A stretch of 64,000 nucleotides of DNA from Rhipidocladum racemiflorum (GCA_036346355.1 CM070588.1:18399914-18463913); one strand, 5' to 3'. Positions 1 through 10,429 are shown, counted from the first letter of the stretch. Notes: generated from the sequence alone by a model not told the origin. Translations and numbers: made by a program.

Positions 1-693
1 ATAGCCGTGTCCGCGGTATTGGACATAGCTCGGGGATTACAGCCAAGGGTTAGACTTTCTTGAAAATAACTTGGACTTGAAAGGTGGGGTTTGGTTAAAC
101 AATGATGTCGATGGAAATGTGGATTAGGAATGGGAAAGATGTTGATTAAACTCCTGGAAAAGATATTGATCTTACACTTGCTTCTATTGCTTTAGAATCT
201 ACTTATGCTACTTGTCAAATGCTGTTTTACTGCAAATATACCCTGAGCTATTGCTTTGTATTAATCCATGCATGTAGTATATTAGCTTGCATTCTGTGCA
301 TGATTTGCTGAGTACCAAGTACTCACCCTTGCCACAATACAACACCAGTTGAAGAGGAGACTACACCAGCTTTGGAGGAGGAGCTCCGAGAGGAACCGTC
401 TACTTAGGGAGCGAGCCTAGTCAGTTGCCTGTGCTATACTGGATGGCGCCACGATGTTATCTTATTTTCCGCTGCTATTATTTCTCTCTTAATATGTTTC
501 GCCCTGCGTGGCGTATATTTGTAACTTGACCATAAGGTCGAGCAACCAGTTTGACTATTTGGTTAAAGTACTTTATTAGTATCGGGTGGTATGATTGTGA
601 TATTTACCAATGTTGAGACTGTGTGCACTAGCGCGTTCCTGGACTAGTGCTGAATACACAGAGGGTCCGGATTTGCAGATTCGGGTCCTGACA
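1..693 (+). repeat. 5' LTR of element A, 3' part only
   Basis: The window opens inside the 5' LTR of a Ty3/gypsy element. The segment matches the last 693 bp of the LTR at 10430-13856 with no net length difference and about 20 base differences that I can see by eye. It ends in CCTGACA, the same terminal CA as the other LTR copies, and is followed at once by a primer binding site. The promoter half lies beyond the left edge. The differences between this copy and the 3' LTR indicate an insertion that is not brand new. Confidence 0.93.
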
Positions 694-697
694 GAGG

Positions 698-710
698 TGG
701 TATCAGGGCC
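698..710 (+). promoter_or_regulatory. Primer binding site of element A (initiator-Met tRNA type)
   Basis: TGGTATCAGGGCC starts four bases after the LTR end. It matches the plant initiator-methionine tRNA 3' end (usual form TGGTATCAGAGCC) with one change (A to G). Minus-strand DNA synthesis of the element would be primed here. Confidence 0.88.
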
Positions 711-908
711 ATACTGACCGTAGGCTCAACCCATAGTTAGAATGGTCGTAGTGAGGATAAAACCTATTTTCTAAAGATAAAATTTGCCAAGATAATGAAT
801 GAATTCTCGACTTACCCCTTTCATTCTTGTTCATACCCCTTGCTGAGTTCTTTCGTCTTCGACATTGGTTTTAAAGTGCTGCGTTCTTACGCAAGTATCC
901 TTTGACAG
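711..908 (+). other. 5' leader of element A between PBS and ORF0
   Basis: About 200 bp of non-coding leader. Its second half is pyrimidine rich (runs of CCCCTTTC and TTCTTGTTC near 815-840) and it ends in TTTGACAG directly before the ORF0 ATG. That is the layout of a 3' splice site. The same arrangement is present in elements B, D and F. Confidence 0.6.
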
Positions 909-1628
909 ATGGAAGGAGAGATCAACTACGTCGATCTTGAGGTTGGTCACGCCGCAGAACTTTGGTGTATGCTGCAGACTCTCGGAGGTTTTGAGAAGCG
1001 GAAATACCAAGTGGACGTAATCATACAAGCAGGATTGATCAAGGCTTGTGACATGAAGATTGTGGTACCTGCCAGGAAGAAGGGCCCGGGCAATCGCCCG
1101 ATACATTGCACTGCCAGGAGGTCTACAATGCAGATAGGTATCCAGGAGGTGTCGCGACGAGCAATGCGGCACATTGCCCGCATCTACGCCAGAGAGTTAG
1201 AGGGCACGGTGTTCCGTTATCATCCGTGCAGCAATAACCTTCTCGACCCGAAGATGATTCAGGATGAGAACGTCGTGATCACACAATTGGCACGACTTGT
1301 TGTCGCCCAGGAGGATGTACTCGATGATACGAGCAAGGAGCTACAGAAGGCCCGCCAGGAGATCACTGCAGAGAAGAACAGATGGCGGGAGACTCAGGAG
1401 TATGTGTCACATCTTCTGCACAGGATTGGAGAGTTAGAGACGGCGTTGTACGCACCAGAGCCGGAGCCAGTACTCGAGCTACACGAGCCAGATCCGGAAG
1501 AGCCAGAGCTTGAGGAGGACACCGCTTCTTCGACTACCACAGTTGACACAGTTGCAGGGCATGGCGATTGTTTCGCGCCTATGCCGCAGCACCCGTACCC
1601 AGGCCGTGGAGGTTTTCTCGATGAGTGA
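909..1628 (+). CDS. ORF0 of element A, extra protein upstream of gag
   Basis: An intact 239-residue frame between the PBS and gag. It is not gag, and I recognise no enzymatic motif. Residues about 1-110 look globular and are the part best conserved among the four copies in this window. Residues about 140-185 are rich in heptad-like Glu, Lys and Leu and are probably a coiled coil. The tail from about 188 is acidic and proline rich (repeated PEPE and PDPEEPE), ending in GGFLDE. An extra ORF in this position was reported for rice RIRE3/RIRE8-type gypsy elements (recalled from the literature); its role is unknown. The ATG directly follows CAG, so the protein may be made from a spliced RNA. Homologues here: 23473-24243, 52737-53458 and 62710-63424. 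Confidence 0.82.
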   Translation: MEGEINYVDLEVGHAAELWCMLQTLGGFEKRKYQVDVIIQAGLIKACDMKIVVPARKKGPGNRPIHCTARRSTMQIGIQEVSRRAMRHIARIYARELEGTVFRYHPCSNNLLDPKMIQDENVVITQLARLVVAQEDVLDDTSKELQKARQEITAEKNRWRETQEYVSHLLHRIGELETALYAPEPEPVLELHEPDPEEPELEEDTASSTTTVDTVAGHGDCFAPMPQHPYPGRGGFLDE

Positions 1629-1909
1629 GCGTAGGTGTTGTAGTGAGACTCCTTCGTCGAGTCGCGTCATAGAATAAAGAGTCACCCTTTAGGCGTTAAA
1701 CTCCAGTGTTAGTTTGATTTGGATTTTCATTGCTTGCTGAGTGTGCAGTATGTGTTGCAAGGCCCCTAGGCATTGTAAGCAACCATACCAAGTTATTATT
1801 AATTAAATAATAAAGTTGGACTTGAGTTACACCCTTCGCCCCGCATAGTTCCATATTACTTGTCTATTCTTGTTTCCCTCTCGTCTCTAAAACCTGGAGC
1901 AAACCACAG
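1629..1909 (+). other. ORF0-gag intercistronic spacer of element A
   Basis: 281 bp without a coding frame; the spacer has the same length in element B. It carries an AT-rich stretch with ATAATAAAG near 1806-1814, then a pyrimidine-rich run (TTCTTGTTTCCCTCTCGTC, about 1866-1884), and ends in CACAG immediately before the gag ATG. The end resembles a 3' splice site. The AATAAA-like motif could equally act as a weak polyadenylation signal. Confidence 0.5.
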
Positions 1910-2971
1910 ATGGTGAACACTCGTGGAAACCTTGGAGGCAATGGAAGTGGTTCTCGCCCAGCAGAAAACCCCAATGATGGAGCACCAGCACCGCAAGTTG
2001 ATATGCAGAATTTTGGAGCTTTTCTCGCTGCTCAGACTCAGTTGATGCATGCCATGATGCAACAGATGCAGCACGTCACCGCTCAGGCCACTGCTAATCA
2101 AGTCAATCAGGGACAACGCCAGAATACAAGACTATCAGAGTCCATGAGGACTCATCCACCCACTTTCTCCGGGAATGCCAATCCGTTGGAGGCCGATGAT
2201 TGCTTAAGGTCGATAGAGAGGAAGCTACACATTGCTCAATGCATGGGAAATGAGAAGGTACTCTACGATTCTCATCAGTTGGAAGGAACAGCCACCGAAT
2301 GGTGGGAGAACTTCTGCGCTACGCGGGATAACCCACAGGACATCACTTGGGAGGAGTTTACAGCTGCATTTCGCCAGTATCATGTGCCAGAAGGAATTAT
2401 GGATCTCAAGAAGGAGGAGTTTAGAGCACTGAAGCAGGGTAATCAACCGGTGACCGAATACCTGAACAAGTTCACACAGCTTGCACGTTACGCACCTGAA
2501 AACGTAGCGACAGATAAATCCAAACAGTCTCGTTTCATCAAGGGACTTAACTCTAGACTACAGGTGGGACTGATCGCCCACACCTTTCCAGATTTCCAAG
2601 AGTTGGTGAATAAGGCGCTTATTCTTGGGGACAAGCGCAAGGAACTGGATGAGAACAGGAAGCGCAGGATGCAGCATCAGGGAGCGCAGCAACATTTGAG
2701 GGTTGCGCCAAATCACTTTTTCATTTCCAGCCATAGAATACGACAAGGACACCGTCACCAGCACCAAGACCCGTCAATAAGAACTATCAGACCCCAGCAC
2801 CAGCCAGAAACGTCACTTCAGGCGATCAGAGGGGCGGTGAGACGCTGCTACAACTGCAACGAGCCAGGACACTTTGCCAACAGTTGTCCTAAGAAGACAG
2901 CAGGAGTGACCCAAGTTCGTTTCAATTTGGGATCCACACCAGCCAGGACGCCAGCACGAGGAGCAAACTGA
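1910..2971 (+). CDS. gag: Gag of element A (chromovirus capsid/nucleocapsid)
   Basis: A 353-residue gag frame. It has a low-complexity Gly/Asn/Gln-rich N-terminus, the capsid-like retrotransposon gag domain from about residue 80 to 245 (THPPTFSGNANPLEADD, then WEEFTAAFRQYHVPEG), and one CCHC zinc knuckle near the C-terminus (CYNCNEPGHFANSC). The region just before the knuckle (about 260-300) differs in reading frame from what the homologous copy suggests. The frame ends in TGA at 2969-2971; at the same site element B has a sense codon and reads on into protease, so gag and pol are normally one polyprotein and this stop is a mutation. The protein would pack element RNA into virus-like particles. 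Confidence 0.88.
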   Translation: MVNTRGNLGGNGSGSRPAENPNDGAPAPQVDMQNFGAFLAAQTQLMHAMMQQMQHVTAQATANQVNQGQRQNTRLSESMRTHPPTFSGNANPLEADDCLRSIERKLHIAQCMGNEKVLYDSHQLEGTATEWWENFCATRDNPQDITWEEFTAAFRQYHVPEGIMDLKKEEFRALKQGNQPVTEYLNKFTQLARYAPENVATDKSKQSRFIKGLNSRLQVGLIAHTFPDFQELVNKALILGDKRKELDENRKRRMQHQGAQQHLRVAPNHFFISSHRIRQGHRHQHQDPSIRTIRPQHQPETSLQAIRGAVRRCYNCNEPGHFANSCPKKTAGVTQVRFNLGSTPARTPARGAN

Positions 2972-3004
2972 GGGACAGCACAGCCAGGAGCAGCATCCCA
3001 GACT

Positions 3005-3691
3005 GTGGTGAGAGACCGAGTCAACCATGTCATCGCAGGTGCACTTCAGAATGCCACGGACATCGTACTGGGTAAGTTACTAGTCAACTCAGTACCTGCA
3101 ATAGTTTTGTTTGATTCCGGAGCTTCGCATTCGTTTGTTTCACAAGGCTTTGCTGCTAAAAATGATTTGGAGATTGCAAGACTTAAATGCATGCTTTTGG
3201 TTCAAACCCCTGGTTCCGAACTCCGAACGAAAGTAGGATGTTTTGGGGTGAGAATACTAATAGATGGGATAGAGTTCCTAGCGAACCTTATTATTTTGGA
3301 GACCCAGACCTTAGATGTTATTTTGGGAATGGATTGGTTATCCAAGCACAAGGCCGTATTGGATTGTGGACGAAGGACTATCTCAGTTGAGAGCCCGTGT
3401 GGAAAGAAAGTGGAATTTCAAGCTACCGCCGTTAGAGATGGACAGTTGATGGTTAACAGCACCAAGGCAATCAGCATAGAAGATGTTTCAGTGGTAAATG
3501 AGTACCCAGATGACTTTCCTGAAGATCTACCTGGTATGCCACCAAACCGAGACATAGAGTTTGTGATAGAGCTTGTACCTGGTACAGCGCCGATAGCAAA
3601 GAGACCATATCGGATGTCCACCGAAGAACTGGTAGAAATGAAGAAGCAACTTGAAGAGTTAATGGAGAAAGGATTTATCAGACCAAGTTAG
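3005..3691 (+). pseudogene. pol: Pol of element A: protease and start of reverse transcriptase
   Basis: First open part of the broken pol. The aspartic protease active site reads LFDSGASHSF at residues 35-44, and the following text (VILGMDWLSKHKAVLDC) is typical of plant gypsy protease. The reverse transcriptase begins with RPYRMSTEELVEMKKQLEEL and a GFIRPS motif. The frame stops at a TAG (3689-3691) where element B has a serine codon. The start given is the first ATG after the gag stop; in the native element this part is translated as a continuation of gag. It is a decayed fragment and cannot make a working enzyme alone. Confidence 0.87.
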
Positions 3692-4060
3692 TCGCCATGG
3701 GGAGACCCAGTTTTGTTCGTCAAGAAGAAAGACGGGAGTTTCAGGATGTGCATTGACTACCGTGCACTCAATGAAGTTACTGTGAAGAATAAATACCCGC
3801 TACCGAGGATCGATGATCTGTTTGATCAGCTAAGAGGAGCCGGAGTTTTCTCCAAAATTGATCTGAGATCGGGATACCACTAGTTGAAGATCCGATCAGA
3901 GGATATTCCGAACACCGCATTCTCATCAAGATATGGATATTACGAGTTTACTGTTATGTCCTTTGGTCTGACGAATGCGCCAGCATATTTCATGAATATG
4001 ATGAATAAGGTGTTCATGGAGTATTTGGACAAGTTTGTTGTTGTGTTCATAGATGATATC
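3692..4060 (+). pseudogene. pol: Pol of element A: reverse transcriptase core, interrupted
   Basis: Continues the reverse transcriptase after the TAG. Visible motifs in order are VKKKDGSFRMCIDYR, YPLPRIDDLFDQL, FSKIDLRSGYH, a second in-frame TAG just after it (about 3883), then FGLTNAPAYFMN and the catalytic VFIDD at the very end. The solo LTR at 4061-7576 is inserted directly after the FIDDI codons, so the catalytic aspartates remain but the enzyme is cut there. The frame resumes at about 7577. Confidence 0.87.
4056..4060 (+). repeat. Target site duplication, left copy (ATATC)
   Basis: ATATC directly before the solo LTR is repeated directly after it at 7577-7581. A 5-bp duplication is the normal length for Ty3/gypsy integration and proves a clean insertion here. 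Confidence 0.95.
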
Positions 4061-7000
4061 TGTCGGGACCCCGAATTTGCAAATCCAGACCCTCTGTGTA
4101 TTCAGCACTAGTCCAGGAACACGCTAGTGCACACAGTCTTAACATCGGTAAATATCACAATCATACCACTCGATACTAATAAAGTACTTTATTTAAATAG
4201 TCAAACTGGTTACTCGACCTTATGGTCAAGTTACAAATGTATGCCTCGCAGGGCGAAACTTATTAAGAGAGAAATAGTAGCAGCGGAAAATCAAATAACT
4301 TCGTGGCGCCATCCAGTATACCACAGGCAACTGACTGGGCTCGCTTCCCTAAGTAGACGGTTCCTCTTGGAGCTCCTCCTCCAAAGCTGGTGTAGTCTCC
4401 TCTTCAACTGGTGTTGTATTGTGGCAAGGGTGAGTACTTGGTACTCAGCAAGTCATGCACAGAATGCAAGCTAATATACTATATGCATGGCTTGGTACAA
4501 AGGAATAGCCCAAGGTATTTTTGGCGAAACTTGACATTTAACAAGTATCATAAGTAGATTCGAGCAGTAGAAACAAGTAAAGCATAAATAACTTTTCAAG
4601 GAGTTTAATAAACATCTTTCCCATCCTAATCCACATTTCCATCAACATCATTATTAATCCAACCCAACCTTTCAGATCCAAGTTATTTTTGAGAAAATCT
4701 AACCCTTGACTGTAATTCCCGAGCGATGTCCAATACCGCGGACACGGCTATTCGAATAGATTCTACACTTTGCAGATGTTATGCACTTTACCCACAAGAT
4801 ACAGTCAAACACCACAAAGGCGAGTTCCCGTAACAGTCTTTCGGAAACTTCTAACAATACAAGTGGTCCTCCCCGGTTATTGCACACTAACCCTTCCCTT
4901 AGCTAAGGCGAAGTTTAGGCCAATCAACCGTTAGATGGGTACCTGGCCTCAGCCCCGGTACGCTCCCCCGTACAACTTTCACAAAGGGTGTAGTTGACCT
5001 CCTGAGGTCCCACAGGTACGTTATTAGCAACTTAGTCAACTAGGTCCGTCCCATTACAGACATGTAGTTGCACGTTAGACCCAGTTCAAAGGCTTGCAAG
5101 GTTAAGTCCTTAGGGTGACCAGGGCAAGACTACCCGAAGAACCAAATCAACATCCCCAATGCCACAACTGGCCCACCTGATTATTCTTGCCACATGCCCC
5201 TGGTCGAAAAACTATTTATCAAACCCCGCTTGATTACCATGCACCACGTGCCATCAACATCACATGATACCTTTCCAAAACAGGTTCAATATATCATTAA
5301 GTCAATATTAACATTTGTTTGTCCAAAATCATGTCATGAGCACGTAGCGTGTCTAAGCGATTTACTACAACGGTCTAAAACCCATGTTGGCAAGTTAATA
5401 ATGTCCAACTAGTAAAACCACAACTAGGGTGACAAGGGGCCATGGCACATATTTAAGTAATCAAGGTGTCATACAAAGAAATTGGTATTTATCTAATTCC
5501 CCAAATTTAAATAAAGTATTTTCTAATTGAACTAGCATGCAATAGGTTAAATCAAAATAGATTTCGAAATAGGATCAACATGGTCAAAGCACAACTTGCC
5601 TTCAAAAAGTACTTGTTCTTGGTCTTGAGTTGGATCCTGAGTCAATACTTCTCCCTCAAATCCTTACGGCACTTCAACGTCTACTCGTAAAGCGTGCAAA
5701 TAGCAAATACACGAATAAATAATAGGCAAAAAGTATCCAATCATCCAAATAAAATCCATAAATAGAGAGAACATAATTTTATGAATTTTTAGAAATTGGA
5801 ATCGTCAAATTTGGAGTTAAAACGCAAAAGTTATGATTATTTAAAGTTTAAATAATCAATTAAATAATTTTACAGAGAAAAAATTTAGTCCAAATATTAA
5901 ATAAAATTCATATTTAGGTAGGTCTCAATTTTATACAAATTTAGAAATTTGAATCACTCAAATCGGAGTTGAAACGCAAAAGTTATAAGCGTTTGAAGTT
6001 TGAAACAAAATCTGAGATCATTATTTCGAATTAATAAATCATTTTCTTTTTCGGAAATTAATTATTGCGTCAGCCTGGACACGTGGCAACCGCTGATTGG
6101 TTGGCTGACGTCAGCCGGTCCATGGACTTGGTCCACGCTCGGCTCGGGTCTACCGTGGACTCGGTCCACGGCTCCTTGTGTCAGCGGCAGTGGGTCCCCT
6201 CGGGTAGCGTCCTTGGCGGCGTCGGCGGGGCTCGGCCACCAGCGACAGTGGGACCAGTGACATCATTCTTGGCGTCGGCGCTCGGCTGGGACGGCCCGAC
6301 ATCTTGAGCCCGCCATGACGTCAGTGTGACGTCATGGTGCAGGGTGGCTGGGCCGCTGACATGCGGGCCCCGCGTGTCAGCGTCACACGCACGCGCGCGT
6401 GGACGGCGCTGACCGCGGCGGTCAGCCTTCCCGGACGCGTGGCGCAATCTCGGCCGTTGATTTGAAAATCAACGGCCCAGATTAGATCTGGCTCTCACGC
6501 GTTTGGGTTAACGCGTTTGATCTGGACCGTTGGATCTAGATCCTACGGTCGAGATTGGATCTGGGGATTTGGATTGGGATCTCACCGTGAGATGACGTGG
6601 CGTGATCTGGGACGTTGGATCTTGATCGGACGGCTGAGAAGCTTCGAGCGACGGCGATGGCGTGGCGGCGAGCTGGTTGGCCGAGCCGGGACGGCGACAC
6701 GAACAACGGCGTTTGCGGGCTCCTCCCGGCAAGGTGAGTGGTCCTTCTGCGTCTCGTCGCAGTGAGTCCGGGTCTAGGGTCAACGGCGGCAGGGGACGGC
6801 GGACGGCGGCGGAACGAAGCAAAAACCGCGGCGGAGAAGTGCTACAACTCCGACGAGCGATTATGGCGCTGCTGTAAGCACCGCGCGGCGACGGCTAGGG
6901 CAATGGCTGCGCAAGGTCAAGGTGGTCCTCGGGGTGTGATCTGGGCATTAAATAGCCTCGGCTTCCGCGCGGAAAACGAAAACCTAATCCCTCATGGCGG

Positions 7001-7576
7001 CGGGCGCGGCGGCGGAGTCCGGCTCGGACTCGGGCGGAGACGACGACGGAGGACCGTCCACGTGGCGCGATCAACGGCCACGATTGGCTCGGGTGCGCAC
7101 GGATCCGGATCGGATCCGATCGAGCAATCTGGCGCGGATCGGCCGTTGGATCTTGATCCGACGGTCCACAATGGTTAGGGTTTGGACGCGGTTCGACCGA
7201 ATCACGTGGCTCGGGTCGGACTCTAGTCCGACTCGGGTTCCGACTCGGTCGGATGAACAGTACTTGACCCGACTCGATTTTCCAGCGAATTAATATTTAA
7301 AATAATTTCCAGTAATTCATTTAATTCATTAAAAATAGCAAAATACTCAGAAAAATTCCAGAAAAAATCAGGAAAATATTTTAGGGTATTTGGGACTCAA
7401 ATAAAATATTTCCAACAAAATTTTATTTGCAAAATTAAATTCTTTAATTATTTTAAAATGGAATAAATTCCAATAAATTCCAAATAAATCCAAATAAATT
7501 CCAGAAAATTCCAAAAATTCACCAAAGTACCAAATCACACATGGATTTAAGAAAAGCAAAATTTTGGGGTGTTACA
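4061..7576 (-). mobile_element. Solo LTR, same family as A, reverse orientation
   Basis: A complete 3516-bp LTR in reverse orientation. On the plus strand it begins TGTCGGGACC and ends GGGGTGTTACA, the reverse of the family ends TGTAACACC and GGTCCCGACA. It has no internal region, PBS or PPT and is flanked by ATATC duplications, so it arose by recombination between the two LTRs of a former full element. Its TATA-like box (CTATTTAAT on the minus strand) is at 6947-6955 and its 5' splice-site match (ACGGTGAGATC, minus) at about 6578-6588, 370 bp apart. The central 6060-7250 part is GC rich with palindromes and TGACGTCA motifs. Open frames there are by-products of base composition. Confidence 0.95.
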
Positions 7577-7581
7577 ATATC
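7577..7581 (+). repeat. Target site duplication, right copy (ATATC)
   Basis: Second copy of the ATATC duplication that flanks the solo LTR. Element A's reverse transcriptase reading resumes at this point. Confidence 0.95.
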
Positions 7582-8142
7582 CTAATCTACTTCAAGACAG
7601 AGGATGAACATGCAGAGCACTTGAGGCAAGTTTTGGAAAAGCTGAGGGAACAACAGCTCTTCGCCAAATTCAGTAAATGCGATTTTTGGAAGGACAAGGT
7701 GGAATTCCTTGGACATGTAATGACCGCAGAAGGAGTTGCCGTAGATCCAAGCAAGGTTGAAGCTGTGTTACATTGGGAGCAGCCGAAGACCGTGACCCAG
7801 ATCCAAAGTTTCCTTGGAATGGCAGGTTACTATCGCCGTTTCATTGAAGGCTTTTCGACCATTGCGAAACCTCTTACGCAATTGCTGAAAAAGGAGAAGA
7901 AGTTTGCATGGACGCTGGAGTGTGAGAAAGGTTTTCAAGAGCTAAAGAAGCGATTGACATCAGCACCAGTGTTAGTCCTACCGGATGTTAATCAATGCTT
8001 TGATATTTATTGTGACGCATCGCGCCAAGGACTTGGATGTGTGCTGATGCAGATTGGGAAGGTCGTCGCTTATGCATCAAGACAGTTGAGGCCACATGAG
8101 GAGAATTATCCGACGCATGACACAGAGCTAAATTTGCCGTAG
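7577..8142 (+). pseudogene. pol: Pol of element A: end of reverse transcriptase and RNase H start
   Basis: Continuation of the reverse transcriptase after the solo LTR (EHAEHLRQVLEKLREQQLFA, FLGHVMTAEGV, FLGMAGYYRRFIEGF), then the RNase H domain with its first aspartate in IYCDASRQGLGCVLM. The frame is lost near 8130, where one extra base relative to element B converts the expected LELAAV motif (RNase H glutamate) into a short out-of-frame end with a TAG at 8140-8142. No independent start codon is expected here. Confidence 0.88.
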
Positions 8143-8480
8143 TGCATGCCTTGAAATTATGGCGTCACTATTTAATTGGAAACAGATGTGAAATATACAC
8201 GGACCATAAGAGTCTTAAGTACATCTTCACCCAATCAGACCTGAACATGAGGCAGAGGAGATGGTTAGAGTTGATCAAGGACTACAACGTTGAAATCCAT
8301 TATCATCTCGGGAAGGCCAACGTAGTTGCCGATGCTCTAAGTCGGAAAAGCCATACCGTGAACATGTTGCTACCCACAAGTCAGGATGAACTATGTGAGG
8401 ATTTCCATAGAATGCAAATTGAAGTCGTACCAGAAGGATTCTTGGCTGCATTGGAAGTGAAGCCCACCCTGGAGGATTAG
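8143..8480 (+). pseudogene. pol: Pol of element A: RNase H remainder
   Basis: The pol reading continues in the next frame: HALKLWRHYLIGNRCEIYTD with the second RNase H aspartate, then KSLKYIFTQSDLNMRQRRW and VADALSRKSH, the usual end of gypsy RNase H. A TAG at 8478-8480 replaces the CAG found at the matching place in the second copy of the tandem duplication (8967-8969). Confidence 0.86.
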
Positions 8481-9425
8481 ATCCGAGAAGGACAGGAGGA
8501 TGATGACAAGATCCGCAGGATTAAGTCCAACATGGATGAAGGTAAGGAAGAGGACTTAAAGTTGGATGAACAAGGCACGTTATGGATGAAGGATCGAATT
8601 TGTGTGCCGAACAAGAAGGAACTGAAGCAGCTGATTCTAGAAGAAGCCCATGACTCTAAGTATTCAATTCATCCTGGAAGTGCCAAGATGTATCAGGATT
8701 TGAAAGAAAGATTCTGGTGGCCGAGCATGAAGCGTGAAGTTGCCGAGCATGTTGCACTGTGCGACATATGCCAGAGAGTCAAGGCAATGCATCAGAGACC
8801 AGCAGGATTGCTACAGCCGTTGAAGATACCTGAGTGGAAGTGGGAGGAAATCGGAATGGACTTCATTACCGGTTTACCGAAAACTCAAGGAGGATATGAT
8901 TCTATATGGGTTATAGTGGATCGCTTGACCAAGGCCGCATTGGAAGTGAAGCCCACCCTGGAGGATCAGATCCGAGAAGGACAGGAGGATGATGACAAGA
9001 TCCGCAGGATTAAGTCCAAGATGGATGAAGGCAAGGCGAAAGACTTCAAGCTGGATGAGCAAGGCACGTTATGGATGGAGGATCGAATTTGTGCCAAATA
9101 AGAAGGAGTTGAAGCAGTTGATACTAGAAGAAGCCCATGACTCCAAGTATTCAATCCATCTGGGAAGTGCTAAGATGTATCAGGATTTGAAGGAAAGATT
9201 CTGGTGGCCGAGCATGAAGCGTGAGGTTGCCGAGCACGTTGCACTATGCGACATATGCCATAGAGTCAAGGCAATGCATCAGAGGCCAGCAGGATTGCTA
9301 CAGCCGTTGAAGATACCTGAGTGGAAGTGGGAGGAAATCGGAATGGATTTCATTACCGGTTTGCCGAAAACTCAAGGAGGATATGATTCTATATGGGTCA
9401 TAGTGGACCGCTTGACTAAGGTGGC
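8448..9425 (+). repeat. 489-bp tandem duplication in integrase of element A
   Basis: Two adjacent copies, 8448-8936 and 8937-9425, each beginning GCATTGGAAGTGAAGCCC and each running through the integrase zinc-binding region into the first part of the catalytic core (ending ...VDRLTK). The unit is 489 bp, exactly 163 codons. The copies are not identical: there are scattered substitutions, and a 2-bp deletion near 9090 in the second copy. Homologous elements in this window carry a single copy. Confidence 0.92.
8481..9101 (+). pseudogene. pol: Pol of element A: integrase zinc-binding domain, first copy
   Basis: Integrase N-terminal region: conserved His pair in EAHDSKYSIHPG and Cys pair in HVALCDICQRVKAMH, which bind zinc, then MDFITGLPKTQGGYDS with the first catalytic aspartate. 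The reading then jumps, through the tandem duplication, back to ALEVKPTLEDQ and ends in a frameshift caused by the 2-bp deletion in the second copy (stop at 9099-9101). It would yield a doubled, non-functional integrase. Confidence 0.85.
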
Positions 9426-9726
9426 CCACTTTATCCCTTTGAAGACCACTTACTCGGGAGATAAGTTAGCAGAGTTGTACATGATCAGGATCGTCTGTTT
9501 GCACGGAGTGCCAAAGAGGATTGTATGGGACAGAGGTACCCAATTTACCTCAAGGTTCTGGAATAAGTTGCATGAAGCCATGGGAACCCGTTTGAACTTC
9601 AGTATAGCATATCATCCACAGACGGATGGTCAGACCGAAAGAGTCAATCAGATTCTGGAGGATATGTTAAGAGCGTGTGCATTGGCTTATGCTACCTCTT
9701 GGGATAAAAGTCTGCCGTATCTTTGA
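9102..9726 (+). pseudogene. pol: Pol of element A: integrase, second copy and core
   Basis: After the frameshift the integrase is read in another frame: zinc-binding His and Cys pairs again, MDFITGLPKTQGG (first Asp), VWDRGTQFTSRFWNKLHEAM (second Asp; the usual Ser before it is Trp here), and HPQTDGQTERVNQILEDM with the catalytic Glu. A one-base frameshift near 9718 ends this part (SLPYL then TGA). Confidence 0.86.
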
Positions 9727-10384
9727 GTTCGATTACAATAACGATTATCGTGCAAGCCTACAGATGTCACCATTTGAGGCACTGTATGGTCGACCCTGTC
9801 GGACGCCATTGAACTGGAATGAGACAGGTGAACGCCGTGTCTTTGGGCCGGATATTCTTCAAGAAGCCGAAGAACAGATTGCCATGATCAGGGAGAGATT
9901 AAAGATAGCCCAATCGCGACAGAAGAGTTATGCTGACAACCGTCGCCGAGACCTGTGCTTTGAACCAGAAGATTTCGTGTATCTCAGGGTCACACCGCTC
10001 AGAGGAGTAAAGAGATTTCGTGCCAAAGGAAAACTCGCGCCGAGATATGTTGGACCATTCAAGGTTCTCAGCCGCAGAGGTGAAGTTGCTTATCAGCTAG
10101 AGTTATCGCAATCACTAGCAGGAGTGCATGACGTGTTCCACGTGTCCGAGCTGAAGAAGTGTCTCAGAGTACCTGAGGAGCAGACACCGCTAGAGTCAAT
10201 TGAGCTGCAAGAAGATCTGACCTACAAGGAGAACCCCGTAAAGATTTTGGACACAATGGACCGAGAGACAAGAAACAAGTCAACCCGTTTCTGCAGAGTT
10301 CAATGGAGAAACCACGCGGGGAGTGAAGCAACTTGGGAGCGCGAAGAGGATTTGAAGAAAGAGTTTCCGAACCTATTTCTTTAG
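9727..10384 (+). pseudogene. pol: Pol of element A: integrase C-terminus with chromodomain
   Basis: C-terminal part of integrase: LQMSPFEALYGRPCRTPLNW, the basic KSYADNRRRDL stretch, the GPY/F module (YVGPFKVLSRRGEVAYQLEL), then DVFHVSELKKCLRVPEEQTP and a chromodomain-like end (NPVKILDTMDRETRNKS to EATWEREEDLKKEFPNLF). The chromodomain tail places the family in the chromoviruses, most like the Tekay/Del clade. In related elements it binds heterochromatin marks and steers integration. The stop is TAG at 10382-10384. Confidence 0.88.
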
Positions 10385-10416
10385 AAAGCCCTGAATCTCG
10401 GGGACGAGATTCTGTT

Positions 10417-10429
10417 AAGGGGGGAGGTT
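10417..10429 (+). promoter_or_regulatory. Polypurine tract of element A
   Basis: TAAGGGGGGAGGT, directly before the 3' LTR. It primes plus-strand DNA synthesis. Equivalent tracts are at about 29040-29052 (B), and in reverse at 37326-37340 (C), 47983-47999 (D) and 57154-57166 (E). Confidence 0.88.
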
